Assembly: GCA_963820185.1 (NCBI GenBank)
Contig: CAWFYV010000004.1
Location: 62,001 to 126,000, forward strand
From: Aquilonibacter sp963820185
Lineage (GTDB): Bacteria > Vulcanimicrobiota > Vulcanimicrobiia > Vulcanimicrobiales > Vulcanimicrobiaceae
Length of the DNA stretch: 64,000 nt
Reading direction: 5' to 3'
The notes beneath the pieces were generated by a model that saw only the letters and a list, made by a program, of their open reading frames with translations, was not told where the DNA came from and made no database searches. Both the position numbers and the translations under genes were made by a program. Positions 8,075-16,033 of this stretch are shown here, piece by piece. The stretch's first letter is position 1, and every line of letters starts with the position of its first letter.

Positions 8075-9420
8075 CAGCGTTTGATGAACCCGCGATAATC
8101 GCGCATCGCTAAACGCGCCTCGATCTGCGAGATCGTATCGAGCGCGACGCCGACGACGATCAGCAGCGACGTCGAGCCGAGGTAGATTGTCGTGACGTTG
8201 AGGCCGCGCTCGAGGACGTTCGGCGCAACCGCCAACAGGCCGAGAAAGATCGCCGACGCGGTCGTTAGACGGATCAGAATCTTGTTGAGATAGTCGACCG
8301 TCGGCTGACCAGGACGAATGCCCGGAACGAAGGCGCCCGTCTTCTTCAAGTTGTCTGCCACGTCGCGCGTGTTGAGCACGATCGAGCTATAGAAGAACGT
8401 AAAGATCACGACCAGCAAGAAGTACGCGATGTTGTAGAGCGGGCTGGCCGGTGCGAAGTGCACCTGAATCGTTTCCTGCAACGCCGCGATGTTCGTCGGG
8501 AACTGCAACGACCAATTCACACCTGGAATCGTGAACAAGTTGAACCATGCAGACTTGTCCGTGGCGTGCAACCACGTCAGCGCCTGCTGCGGCAGCAGTA
8601 GAATCGAGATCGCGAAGATGATCGAGATCACGCCCGCGTTGTTCAGACGCAGCGGAATGTAGGTCGAGCGTCCGGCAAACATCTTGCGGCCAACCACGCG
8701 CCGGGCTTGCTGCACCGGTACGCGGCGCTGGCCCTGGTACATGAAGATGATGCCGACGATGATGCCGATGGTGATCGCGATAAAGAGCACCAGGTTGAGC
8801 AGCGAGAGGCCTCCCGTGCTCGCAGAGGCGATGGTTTCGGAAACGTACGTCGGATAGCGCAGCACGATACCGATGAAGATGATCAGGGAAACGCCATTCC
8901 CGATACCCTTGTCGCTGATTTGCTCGCCCAGCCACATCAAGAAGAGCGTGCCGGCGACGAGTGCGATGATCGCAAAGACCTGATACCAGATGCTGGTATC
9001 GTAGAAGACCTGTGCCTGCCTCATCGCGTTGGTCATGAACGTCGCTTGCACAATCGCAAGCACGATCGTGAGCCAGCGCGTGTACTGGCTGATCTTTTTC
9101 CGCCCTTCCTCGCCGCCTTTCTTCGCAAGCTCTTCAAGCTGCGGCAGCACGACCGTCATCAACTGCATGATGATCGACGCGTTGATGTAGGGGGTGATTC
9201 CCATCGCGATGATCGAGAGTTTTTGCAGCGCGCCGCCTGAGAGGAAGCCCAGCAGCGTGTAGAACTGGCCCGACTTGAGGACCTGTTGCCACGCCCCCTC
9301 GTTCACGTTGGGCAGCTGCACGTGGATCATGAAAATGAACCACGCGAAAGCAAAGAGCACAAACCCGACTCGCTTGCGGATGTCGGGTACGAGAATGGCA
9401 GCCCGGAGGTTATCGAACAC
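8074..9420 (-). CDS. secY: Protein translocase subunit SecY
   Basis: Central channel of the Sec translocon in the inner membrane. 448 residues with ten predicted membrane segments; recognisable ALGITPYI-type plug region (MGITPYINASIIMQL), LGEQISDKGIGNGVSLIIF, and the C-terminal cytoplasmic RPGQPTVDYLNKIL. Its first base overlaps rplO (9420), and adk follows in the usual spc-operon order. Confidence 0.97.
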   Translation of the reverse strand: MFDNLRAAILVPDIRKRVGFVLFAFAWFIFMIHVQLPNVNEGAWQQVLKSGQFYTLLGFLSGGALQKLSIIAMGITPYINASIIMQLMTVVLPQLEELAKKGGEEGRKKISQYTRWLTIVLAIVQATFMTNAMRQAQVFYDTSIWYQVFAIIALVAGTLFLMWLGEQISDKGIGNGVSLIIFIGIVLRYPTYVSETIASASTGGLSLLNLVLFIAITIGIIVGIIFMYQGQRRVPVQQARRVVGRKMFAGRSTYIPLRLNNAGVISIIFAISILLLPQQALTWLHATDKSAWFNLFTIPGVNWSLQFPTNIAALQETIQVHFAPASPLYNIAYFLLVVIFTFFYSSIVLNTRDVADNLKKTGAFVPGIRPGQPTVDYLNKILIRLTTASAIFLGLLAVAPNVLERGLNVTTIYLGSTSLLIVVGVALDTISQIEARLAMRDYRGFIKR

Positions 9421-10109
9421 TAGGCCGGCTCAGCCACGGGTTCAGGAAGCGATGCACCGGCGGCTTTGAGCGCTTCGAGCGCGCTCGCCGAGAACACGAC
9501 GTCGCGGAACTTGAGGCCTTGCGGCAGCGCCTTGCCGGCTTTGCCGCCGCCAAGAATCTTCACGCCGTCCTCGGTTGAGCTGAGGATGCCGCGCTCCTTG
9601 AGCGATTCCGGCGAAACTTCAACGCTGGGGTCCCACGTGCTGAGCTGATGCAGATTGACGACAGCGTAGTGCGAACGGAAGTGTCCGATGTCGCGCGCCT
9701 TCTGCGAATAGCCGCGCTTGTGCGGAAGACGACGCGCCCACGGCGTCTGACCGCCTTCGAACGATGGGCCTTTGCCGCCACCCGAGCGCACGGTTTGACC
9801 TTTGCCGCCTTCACCGCCGGTCTTCACCATGCCCGAACCGTGTCCGCGTCCGATGCGCTGACGCTTCGGCCACGAACCCTTCGCCGGCCGCAGCGCGCCG
9901 AGGCTCATCTGCGCGCCGTTCGGCGACGCGATCGAACCCGCGGTTACCGTCGAAACGGCTTTCGTCTTGACCGCCGGAGCCTTAGCTTTTGCAGCGACCG
10001 CTTTTTTGGGCACGGCTTTCTTGGGCACGGCTTTCTTGGGCGCCGCTTTCTTTGCGGCAGGCGCCTTCGCACTGCTCTTCTTTTTTGCTGTCGTCTTCTT
10101 CTGCGCCAT
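9420..10109 (-). CDS. rplO: 50S ribosomal protein L15 with histone-H1-like N-terminal tail
   Basis: Canonical L15 begins at residue 68 (MSLGALRPAKGSWPKRQR) and is complete through the GRGHGSGMVKTGGEGGKGQ loop and C-terminal domain. In front lie 67 residues almost entirely Lys/Ala/Pro/Val, with three KKAVP units. The ATG at residue 68 has no Shine-Dalgarno, while ATG 10109 sits 10 bp after the rpsE stop, so the tail is probably translated. Length 229 against about 145-150 usual. rpmD, which normally precedes rplO, is missing. Confidence 0.95.
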   Translation of the reverse strand: MAQKKTTAKKKSSAKAPAAKKAAPKKAVPKKAVPKKAVAAKAKAPAVKTKAVSTVTAGSIASPNGAQMSLGALRPAKGSWPKRQRIGRGHGSGMVKTGGEGGKGQTVRSGGGKGPSFEGGQTPWARRLPHKRGYSQKARDIGHFRSHYAVVNLHQLSTWDPSVEVSPESLKERGILSSTEDGVKILGGGKAGKALPQGLKFRDVVFSASALEALKAAGASLPEPVAEPA

Positions 10110-10119
10110 GATGTCTTTC

Positions 10120-10638
10120 TTAATTCGCTACCGCGAAGATTTCTTTTGCGGTTTTGCCGCGCAGCTCGGCGACCTTCTCGGCCGTCTTGAGCGAGCGCAA
10201 TCCTTCGATCGTCGCGAGGACGACGTTGATGGGGTTGTTCGAGCCAAGCGACTTGGTGAGGATGTCGTGAATGCCCGCAAGCTCGAGCACCGCACGCATC
10301 GATCCACCGGCGATTACACCAGTACCGGGTGCAGCCGGTTTGAGCAGCACTTTGGCTGCGCCGACCTGCATCTGCACGATGTGCGGAATCGTCTTCTCGA
10401 CCATCGGCACGGTCACGAGGTTCTTCTTGGCCTTCTCGACGGCTTTGCGAATCGCTTCGGGCACTTCGCCGGCTTTACCGATGGCAAAACCAACCTTACC
10501 CTTGCGATCGCCGACGACGACGAGCGCGCTGAAGCTAAAGCGCTTACCGCCCTTGACGACCTTCGCGACGCGATTGACGCGCACCACGGTCTCTTCGAAT
10601 CCACTGTTGTCGCGATCGCGACCACCACGATAATTCAT
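10120..10638 (-). CDS. rpsE: 30S ribosomal protein S5
   Basis: Acts at the mRNA entry site and in decoding fidelity. 172 residues; the double-stranded-RNA-binding-like N-domain has VVRVNRVAKVVKGGKRFSFS and GDRKGKVGFAIGKAGEVPEA, and the C-domain has APGTGVIAGGSMRAVLELAG. It shares one base with the rplR stop. The next gene is rplO rather than rpmD. Confidence 0.97.
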   Translation of the reverse strand: MNYRGGRDRDNSGFEETVVRVNRVAKVVKGGKRFSFSALVVVGDRKGKVGFAIGKAGEVPEAIRKAVEKAKKNLVTVPMVEKTIPHIVQMQVGAAKVLLKPAAPGTGVIAGGSMRAVLELAGIHDILTKSLGSNNPINVVLATIEGLRSLKTAEKVAELRGKTAKEIFAVAN

Positions 10639-11003
10639 TAAAAGTTCAGCCCCGCTTCACGCGCCGCATCGGCGAGTGCTTGCACACGTCCATGGTATTT
10701 GTTGCCGCCCCGATCGAACACCACATCGGTGATGCCTGCCGCTTTGGCTTTGGCTGCAATCGCTGCACCCACGGCTTTTGCCGCATCGACATTGGTCTTC
10801 GAGCCGAGCGATTCGGCGACCGATTTGTCGCGTGTCGACGCTGCCGCGAGCGTGTGCCCCTTGGCGTCGTCAACAAGCGTCGCGTAAATGTGATGCAGCG
10901 TGCGCTTGACCATCAGGCGCGGACAGTCGTTCGTGCCGGCAAGCTTTTTGCGCAGGCGCTGATGACGCGCGCGACGTGAGTCATCTCGTGAAATGCGCGC
11001 CAT
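10638..11003 (-). CDS. rplR: 50S ribosomal protein L18
   Basis: 5S rRNA-binding protein of the central protuberance. 121 residues with an Arg-rich N-terminus (DDSRRARHQRLRKKLAGT), the RLMVKRTLHHIYA strand and the C-terminal FDRGGNKYHGRVQALADAAR signature. It shares one base with rplF upstream and one with rpsE downstream. Confidence 0.97.
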   Translation of the reverse strand: MARISRDDSRRARHQRLRKKLAGTNDCPRLMVKRTLHHIYATLVDDAKGHTLAAASTRDKSVAESLGSKTNVDAAKAVGAAIAAKAKAAGITDVVFDRGGNKYHGRVQALADAAREAGLNF

Positions 11004-11554
11004 TACTTCTTGCCTGCCTTCCCGGCCTTACCGAGTTTCTTGCGAATGAACTCGCCCTCGTAGCGAATACCCTTGCCCTTGTACGGCTCGGGCGCGCGCA
11101 GCGAGCGAATCTTCGCAGCGACTTGACCGACCTGTTGTTTGTCGATCCCGTCGACGTGAATTTTATTTTGGCCCTCGACCGTCAGCGTGATGCCTTTGGG
11201 CGCTTCGAAGACGACTGGGTGCGAATAACCCAGACTCAAGTTCAATTTCTCGCCCGCCTTGGCGGCGCGGTAGCCGACGCCTTGAATCTCAAGGCTCTTA
11301 CGGAAGCCTTTGCTCACGCCGAGTACCATGTTCGAGATCAGCGTGCGCGTCAAACCGTGCGCGGCACGCTGCGGTTTCGCATCGCCCTTACGCTCGACGA
11401 TCACTTTGCCGTCTTCAAGCTTGACCGCGACCACCTGCGTCATGATTTCCTGACGCAGCTCGCCTTTGGGTCCTTTAACGACCACCTCGCCCTCACCCAG
11501 CGTAACGTTGACGCCGCTGGGTACGGCAACCGGCAGTTTTCCAATACGTGACAT
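11003..11554 (-). CDS. rplF: 50S ribosomal protein L6
   Basis: 23S rRNA-binding protein near the sarcin-ricin loop. 183 residues; starts MSRIGKLPVAVPSGVNV, contains two L6 repeats and the C-terminal signature PEPYKGKGIRYEGEFIRKK. Followed by a short basic tail. Gene order rpsH-rplF-rplR is standard. Confidence 0.97.
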   Translation of the reverse strand: MSRIGKLPVAVPSGVNVTLGEGEVVVKGPKGELRQEIMTQVVAVKLEDGKVIVERKGDAKPQRAAHGLTRTLISNMVLGVSKGFRKSLEIQGVGYRAAKAGEKLNLSLGYSHPVVFEAPKGITLTVEGQNKIHVDGIDKQQVGQVAAKIRSLRAPEPYKGKGIRYEGEFIRKKLGKAGKAGKK

Positions 11555-11563
11555 CTTCGTTCC

Positions 11564-11965
11564 CTACCAGACGTACGCCAGGACTTCACCACCGACGCCG
11601 AGCTTTTTAGCTCGTTTGCCGGACATGATGCCTTGCGAGGTCGAGATGATAACCAAACCCAAGCCGCCGAGCACGCGCGGAATCTCGGTCTTGGGCGTGT
11701 AAACGCGCAAGCCGGGACGCGAGATGCGGCGCAGGCCGGTGATAACTTTTTCCTTTTCCGGACCGTACTTCAGACGAATGCGCAGTGTGCCTTGCGGGCC
11801 TTCGTTCACGCGCTCTACATCTTCTATAAAGCCTTCATCCTTGAGAATATTGGCGATCGCGACTTTGACGCGCGACGCGGGCACGTCGACCATCTTGTGG
11901 TTAGCCGTGTTGGCGTTGCGAATACGCGTGAGCAGATCAGCCACGGGATCAGTGATTGCAGCCAT
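11564..11965 (-). CDS. rpsH: 30S ribosomal protein S8
   Basis: Binds 16S rRNA in the central domain and, in E. coli, the spc mRNA. 133 residues; DPVADLLTRIRNANTANH at the start and the C-terminal signature STSQGIMSGKRAKKLGVGGE. Position between rpsN and rplF is canonical. Confidence 0.97.
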   Translation of the reverse strand: MAAITDPVADLLTRIRNANTANHKMVDVPASRVKVAIANILKDEGFIEDVERVNEGPQGTLRIRLKYGPEKEKVITGLRRISRPGLRVYTPKTEIPRVLGGLGLVIISTSQGIMSGKRAKKLGVGGEVLAYVW

Positions 11966-11980
11966 GTTTCTTTCGCCTCC

Positions 11981-12166
11981 CTACCACGACGCCTTGGTCA
12001 CGCCCGGAACGACGCCTTTGTGCGCGTTCTCGCGGAAGCAGATGCGGCACATGGCAAACTTGCGGAGATAGCCACGCGGGCGTCCGCAGATCTTGCAACG
12101 ATTGTGCGCCCGCACGCCGAACTTCGGCGTCCGTTGCGACTTCACGATCAAGCTCGTTTTTGCCAC
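11981..12166 (-). CDS. rpsN: 30S ribosomal protein S14, zinc-binding type
   Basis: 61-residue type Z S14 of the 30S head. The zinc ribbon is intact: C24-x2-C27 and C40-x2-C43 (CKICGRPRGYLRKFAMCRIC). This short form is typical of Gram-positive and many deep-branching bacteria and differs from the 100-residue zinc-free form. The start overlaps rplE by one base. Confidence 0.97.
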   Translation of the reverse strand: MAKTSLIVKSQRTPKFGVRAHNRCKICGRPRGYLRKFAMCRICFRENAHKGVVPGVTKASW

Positions 12167-12717
12167 TAGTTTCGTCCCTTCTGCAGCGGGAGTCCCATCG
12201 CGGTGAGAAACTCCGACGCCTCTTCGTCCGACTTCGCTGTCGTAACGATTGTAATGTCCATGCCGCGCGCCTTGTCGACCTTATCGTAATTGATCTCCGG
12301 GAAGACCAACTGCTCGCGCAGGCCCAGATTGTAGTTGCCGCGTCCGTCGAACGACTTGGCCGGCAGGCCGCGGAAGTCGCGAATACGCGGAAGCACGATG
12401 TTGAAGAGCTTGTCGAGGAAGATGTACATCCGGTCGCCGCGGAGCGTGACCTTGGCGCCGATGTTCATGCCTTCGCGCAGCTTGAATGCCGCAATCGATT
12501 TCTTCGCCTTCGTGATCACCGGCTTCTGACCGGTGATTTGGGTGAGCTCCGTAACGGCCAAGTCGAGCGCTTTGGCGTTGACGATTGCATCGCCGACACT
12601 CATGTTCACGACGACCTTCTCGAGCTTAGGGATCTGCTCGACGTTCTTATAGCCGAACTTCTCCTGCAGCGCCTTACGCACTGAGCTCTGGTATTTTTCT
12701 TTCAAACGCGTTGCCAT
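12166..12717 (-). CDS. rplE: 50S ribosomal protein L5
   Basis: 5S rRNA-binding protein that contacts P-site tRNA and S13. 183 residues; conserved NVEQIPKLEKVVVNMSVGDA, TGQKPVITKAKKSIAAFKLR and the C-terminal RGMDITIVTTAKSDEEA. Three bases after rplX, standard spc order. Confidence 0.97.
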   Translation of the reverse strand: MATRLKEKYQSSVRKALQEKFGYKNVEQIPKLEKVVVNMSVGDAIVNAKALDLAVTELTQITGQKPVITKAKKSIAAFKLREGMNIGAKVTLRGDRMYIFLDKLFNIVLPRIRDFRGLPAKSFDGRGNYNLGLREQLVFPEINYDKVDKARGMDITIVTTAKSDEEASEFLTAMGLPLQKGRN

Positions 12718-12720
12718 CGG

Positions 12721-13083
12721 TTAACGTCCCTTCACCGACTCGCGAGCCGGCTCGCCGCACTTCACGCACACGCGATGCGCAACGCCGTCCGCAGTGCGTC
12801 CACGACGCAGGCGGGTTGGGGTCTTGCACTTCTCGCAGACGTACTGCAGCGCAGAGATCGGCAGCGCAGCCTCCTTATGAATAAACTGCTCGCTTTGCGA
12901 CTTGCCCATGTTGCTCTGCTGCTGAGCTCCAGGCTTCACCGCGCGCTTAACGACGTTGAGCCCTTCGACGGTTGCACGACCGTTATCAGCCGCGATCGCT
13001 TTGACAACGCCGCGCTTGCCCTTTTCTTTACCGCGACGAATCACCACGGTGTCACCCTTAACGATGTTTGGCTTCACGGCCAT
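12721..13083 (-). CDS. rplX: 50S ribosomal protein L24
   Basis: Assembly-initiating protein of the 50S subunit. The start ATG 13083 (MAVKPNIVKGD) is chosen over an upstream in-frame codon because it lies 1 bp after the rplN stop and has GGAGGTG about 7 nt upstream. 120 residues; KOW motif IRRGKEKGKRGVVKAI, then a C-terminal zinc-ribbon-like CEKC/CVKC pair. Standard neighbours rplN and rplE. Confidence 0.96.
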   Translation of the reverse strand: MAVKPNIVKGDTVVIRRGKEKGKRGVVKAIAADNGRATVEGLNVVKRAVKPGAQQQSNMGKSQSEQFIHKEAALPISALQYVCEKCKTPTRLRRGRTADGVAHRVCVKCGEPARESVKGR

Positions 13084-13084
13084 T

Positions 13085-13462
13085 TTAGAGCACCTCCGGA
13101 GCAAGTGAGGCGATCTTCAGGAAGCCGCGGTCGCGCAGTTCGCGCATGACCGGACCAAACACGCGCGTGCCGCGCGGATCGAGGTTGTCCTTTTCGCCCT
13201 TAATGATGACGCACGCGTTGTCGTCGCAGCGCACGACCGAGCCGTCGGCGCGACGGATCGGCGCCGAAGTCCGCACAATCACGGCCTTGACGACTTGACC
13301 CTTCTTCACCGCGGCGCCCGGGATCGCACTCTTAACCGTACCAACGACGATGTCGCCAACATGCGCGTAGGCATGACGACTCCCGCCGCTGACGTGGATC
13401 ACCAGCAACTCGCGAGCTCCGCTATTGTCGGCCACTTTGAGCCGAGTTTCTTGTTGAATCAT
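13085..13462 (-). CDS. rplN: 50S ribosomal protein L14
   Basis: Forms an intersubunit bridge with 16S rRNA. The start ATG 13462 (MIQQETRLKVADNSGAREL) matches the invariant L14 N-terminus; a longer upstream frame overlaps rpsQ and is rejected. 125 residues, ending RDRGFLKIASLAPEVL. Adjacent to rpsQ and rplX in canonical order. Confidence 0.97.
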   Translation of the reverse strand: MIQQETRLKVADNSGARELLVIHVSGGSRHAYAHVGDIVVGTVKSAIPGAAVKKGQVVKAVIVRTSAPIRRADGSVVRCDDNACVIIKGEKDNLDPRGTRVFGPVMRELRDRGFLKIASLAPEVL

Positions 13463-13466
13463 TATC

Positions 13467-13739
13467 TTACTTCGCCCGTTCGACGATCTCGACCAGACGC
13501 CAGCGCTTGTCGCGCGAGAGCGGCCGGCATTCCATGATGCGCACGATATCGCCAATCTTGGCTTCGTTCTGCTCGTCGTGCGCTTTGAAGCGCGTCGACT
13601 TGCGCACGATTTTTCCGTAGGTACGGTGCGGTACGCGCGTCTCGGTCACGACGACGATCGTCTTGTCCATCTTGTCCGACGCGACGCGCCCTTGCTTTAC
13701 GCGGCGTGCTACCGCGGCTCTTACGTTATGCTGCTCCAT
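13467..13739 (-). CDS. rpsQ: 30S ribosomal protein S17
   Basis: Primary binder of 16S rRNA helix 11. 90 residues with OB-fold motifs GRVASDKMDKTIVVVTE and GDIVRIMECRPLSRDKRWRL. It overlaps the end of rpmC by 14 nt, more than usual for this pair, and precedes rplN by 4 bp. Confidence 0.96.
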   Translation of the reverse strand: MEQHNVRAAVARRVKQGRVASDKMDKTIVVVTETRVPHRTYGKIVRKSTRFKAHDEQNEAKIGDIVRIMECRPLSRDKRWRLVEIVERAK

Positions 13740-13947
13740 GCTGATCCTCGGCCATCCGCTTTTCGGAAATCACAGTCTGTATTTGCGCGTAGGCGCGGCG
13801 CATCGCTTTGATCTTGCTGAAGTCAGTAAGATGCCCGGTCCGAAGTGCAAAGCGCAAATTGAAGAGCTCCGACTTTGTGTCGCGCGCCTTCTGCTGCAAC
13901 TCGGCCACCGTGAGACCACGCAATTCATTTAGCTCGCCCTGCTTCAT
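13726..13947 (-). CDS. rpmC: 50S ribosomal protein L29
   Basis: Small two-helix protein at the polypeptide exit, part of the SRP and trigger-factor docking site. 73 residues; ELRGLTVAELQQKARDTKSE and LFNLRFALRTGHLTDFSKI are diagnostic. The start overlaps the rplP stop by 4 nt. Confidence 0.96.
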   Translation of the reverse strand: MKQGELNELRGLTVAELQQKARDTKSELFNLRFALRTGHLTDFSKIKAMRRAYAQIQTVISEKRMAEDQHGAA

Positions 13948-14363
13948 GCGCTCGCCTCCTCGCGCGAAACGATCTTCGTCTCGATCGGCAGTTTGGAAGC
14001 TGCTAGACGCAGGGCTTCCTTCGCGACGATCGGTTCGACACCGGAGAGTTCAAAGAGCACGCGCCCCGGGCGCACGACGGCAACCCAAAACTCTGGATTA
14101 CCCTTACCGGCGCCCATGCGGACTTCGGCAGGCTTCTTTGTCACCGGCTTATCGGGGAAGACCTTGATCCAGACCTTACCGCCGCGTTTGATGTGACGCG
14201 TCATCGCGATACGTGCAGCTTCGATCTGCCGGTTGGTCATCCAACACGGTTCCATCGCCTGCAGTCCGTACTCGCCGAACGTCAAGGTGCTCCCGCGCGA
14301 AGCGCGCCCGGTCATGCGGCCGCGCTGCACCTTGCGCCACTTCACTCGTTTTGGCGTCAACAT
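13944..14363 (-). CDS. rplP: 50S ribosomal protein L16
   Basis: Contacts the A-site tRNA elbow. 139 residues; starts MLTPKRVKWRKVQRGRMTGR and has KVWIKVFPDKPVTKKPAEVR and GKGNPEFWVAVVRPGRVLFE. Directly abuts rpsC. Confidence 0.97.
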   Translation of the reverse strand: MLTPKRVKWRKVQRGRMTGRASRGSTLTFGEYGLQAMEPCWMTNRQIEAARIAMTRHIKRGGKVWIKVFPDKPVTKKPAEVRMGAGKGNPEFWVAVVRPGRVLFELSGVEPIVAKEALRLAASKLPIETKIVSREEASA

Positions 14364-15227
14364 TTACTCAAGACTCCCTTCGGCCGCCGGCGCACTGTTC
14401 TCGACGACGACTGGTACAACGGCCGGCTCGTTCACCGGCTCGGCAACAACCGATTCGTCTGCCGTCTCGGCGCCAGGTGCACCACCCGGTTGCGGGCGTC
14501 CGCCGCGGCCACGGCCGCCGCGTCCACCGCGCTCGCGGCGATCGCGGAATCCGCCGCCTTGGCGATCCGCACGATCGACGGTATTCGTTTGACGCGGTTG
14601 ATCCGGAAGAACTTCGCCGCGATAGATCCACACTTTCACGCCGATCCGGCCGAACGTCGTGAATGCCTCTACGTGCGCGTAGTCGATGTCGGCGCGCAGC
14701 GTATGCAGCGGCACCTTGCCATCGGCGTTGCGCTCGGTGCGCGCGATTTCAGCGCCGCCAAGACGACCCGAAACTTGCACCTTCACGCCACGCGCGCCGG
14801 CCTTCATGGTCCGCATGATGGCCTGCTTCATAGCGCGACGGAAGGCGATGCGCTTCTCGAGCTGATCGACGATGTTCTGGGCGACCAGACGCGCGTCGAG
14901 TTCGGGATGCTTGATCTCCATCACGTTGACCTGGACGTTCTTGCCGGTCAGCTTTTCAAGGTTCTTGCGGATCTCTTCGATGCCGACGCCGCGCTTGCCG
15001 ATGATGATACCGGGCTTCGCGGTGTTGACGATCACGCGCGCTTGATTGGCGCGACGCTCGATCTCGATCTTGCTGATCGCGGCCGAACGCATCCACTTGT
15101 TGAAGAACTGACGGATCTTAACGTCTTCGTGCAGCCACTCGATGTAGTGCTTTTTCTCGAACCAGCGGCTGTCCCACGTACGCGTGATGCCCAGGCGAAG
15201 GCCGACCGGATGAATTTTCTGACCCAT
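14364..15227 (-). CDS. rpsC: 30S ribosomal protein S3 with RGG-rich C-terminal tail
   Basis: mRNA-entry-site protein. Starts MGQKIHPVGLRLGITRTWDS, with a KH domain (GIIIGKRGVGIEEIRK) and the C-domain ending FGRIGVKVWIYRGEVLP. Beyond that, about 65 extra residues contain Arg/Gly repeats (GGRGGRGRGGRPQPGG) followed by an acidic, valine-rich end. Total 287 against about 210-230 usual. Abuts rplP and follows rplV by 3 bp. Confidence 0.96.
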   Translation of the reverse strand: MGQKIHPVGLRLGITRTWDSRWFEKKHYIEWLHEDVKIRQFFNKWMRSAAISKIEIERRANQARVIVNTAKPGIIIGKRGVGIEEIRKNLEKLTGKNVQVNVMEIKHPELDARLVAQNIVDQLEKRIAFRRAMKQAIMRTMKAGARGVKVQVSGRLGGAEIARTERNADGKVPLHTLRADIDYAHVEAFTTFGRIGVKVWIYRGEVLPDQPRQTNTVDRADRQGGGFRDRRERGGRGGRGRGGRPQPGGAPGAETADESVVAEPVNEPAVVPVVVENSAPAAEGSLE

Positions 15228-15230
15228 AAA

Positions 15231-15758
15231 TTAGGCGGTTGCCTCCGCGGCTTTGGGAGTACGTTTGGACTTCGATGCGCTCTTCGTTGTGCTCTTGGTC
15301 GCGCTCGGCGCTGCACGGCGAGCCGCCGCGCGCTTCGTCGAGACGGACGCGCCGCTGCGCGCCTTGCGCTTCTTCACCGGCGGTTGTTCGCTGACGACCA
15401 CCGTCACGTGTGAAAGACGCTTGCGCTTGAAGTACGCGCGCCCCTGAGCACGCGGGTCCAGGCGTTTGGTAAAGCGACCGCCAGGCCCACCATCCACGGT
15501 GATCCGCGTGATAAAGAGCTCGTCGGTGTTCATGTTGTGGTTGTTACCGGCGTTCGCAACGGCGCTACGCACGAGCTTCTCGATCGGCTCGGCTGCGTAC
15601 ACGCCCGCAAACTGCAGCATGGCGAGCGCTTCGCGCACGCTCTTACCGCGAATTGCATCGGCAACACGGCGCAGCTTGCGTGGCCCCATGCGCACGAACT
15701 TCAAGTGCGCTACCGCTTGTTGCCGAGCAGCTTGTTCTGCGTTGGTCGTTGGGCTCAT
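15231..15758 (-). CDS. rplV: 50S ribosomal protein L22 with basic C-terminal tail
   Basis: Lines the nascent-chain exit tunnel. Core 1-112 is standard (LKFVRMGPRKLRRVADAIRG; GGPGGRFTKRLDPRAQGRA). A further 60 or so residues of Lys/Ala/Ser/Thr/Arg follow, giving 175 residues against about 110-120. This resembles the basic tails on L15 and IF-1 in the same operon. Overlaps the rpsS end by 4 nt. Confidence 0.96.
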   Translation of the reverse strand: MSPTTNAEQAARQQAVAHLKFVRMGPRKLRRVADAIRGKSVREALAMLQFAGVYAAEPIEKLVRSAVANAGNNHNMNTDELFITRITVDGGPGGRFTKRLDPRAQGRAYFKRKRLSHVTVVVSEQPPVKKRKARSGASVSTKRAAARRAAPSATKSTTKSASKSKRTPKAAEATA

Positions 15759-16033
15759 GGCTTCACCGCCGCTTTATCGCCGCCATGTCCGCGGAAATGA
15801 CGGGTGGGTGCGAACTCACCGAGCTTGTGTCCAACCATGTTTTCCGTGACGTACACTGGAACGTGCGCCTTGCCGTTGTGCACGCCGATGGTATGACCAA
15901 CCATCGCCGGCACGATCGTCGACGAACGGCTCCACGTCTTGACGACGCGCTTCTCGCGCGTCTCGTTCAGCTTCTCGACCTTTTTCAAAAGGTGATCCGC
16001 GACGAACGGCCCCTTCTTTAGACTACGACCCAT
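15755..16033 (-). CDS. rpsS: 30S ribosomal protein S19
   Basis: 30S head protein that pairs with S13. 92 residues; starts MGRSLKKGPFVADHLLKK and has VPVYVTENMVGHKLGEFAPT. Shares one base with the rplB stop and overlaps rplV by 4 nt. Confidence 0.97.
   Translation of the reverse strand: MGRSLKKGPFVADHLLKKVEKLNETREKRVVKTWSRSSTIVPAMVGHTIGVHNGKAHVPVYVTENMVGHKLGEFAPTRHFRGHGGDKAAVKP

Noticed and set aside
9980..10100. Short tandem repeats in DNA considered as a possible repeat array
   Set aside because: They are in-frame KKAVP codon repeats of the L15 tail, not an independent DNA element; no spacer structure as in CRISPR.
13484..13555. Longer L14 start upstream of 13462
   Set aside because: It would overlap rpsQ, and MIQQETRLKVADNSGA is the invariant L14 N-terminus.
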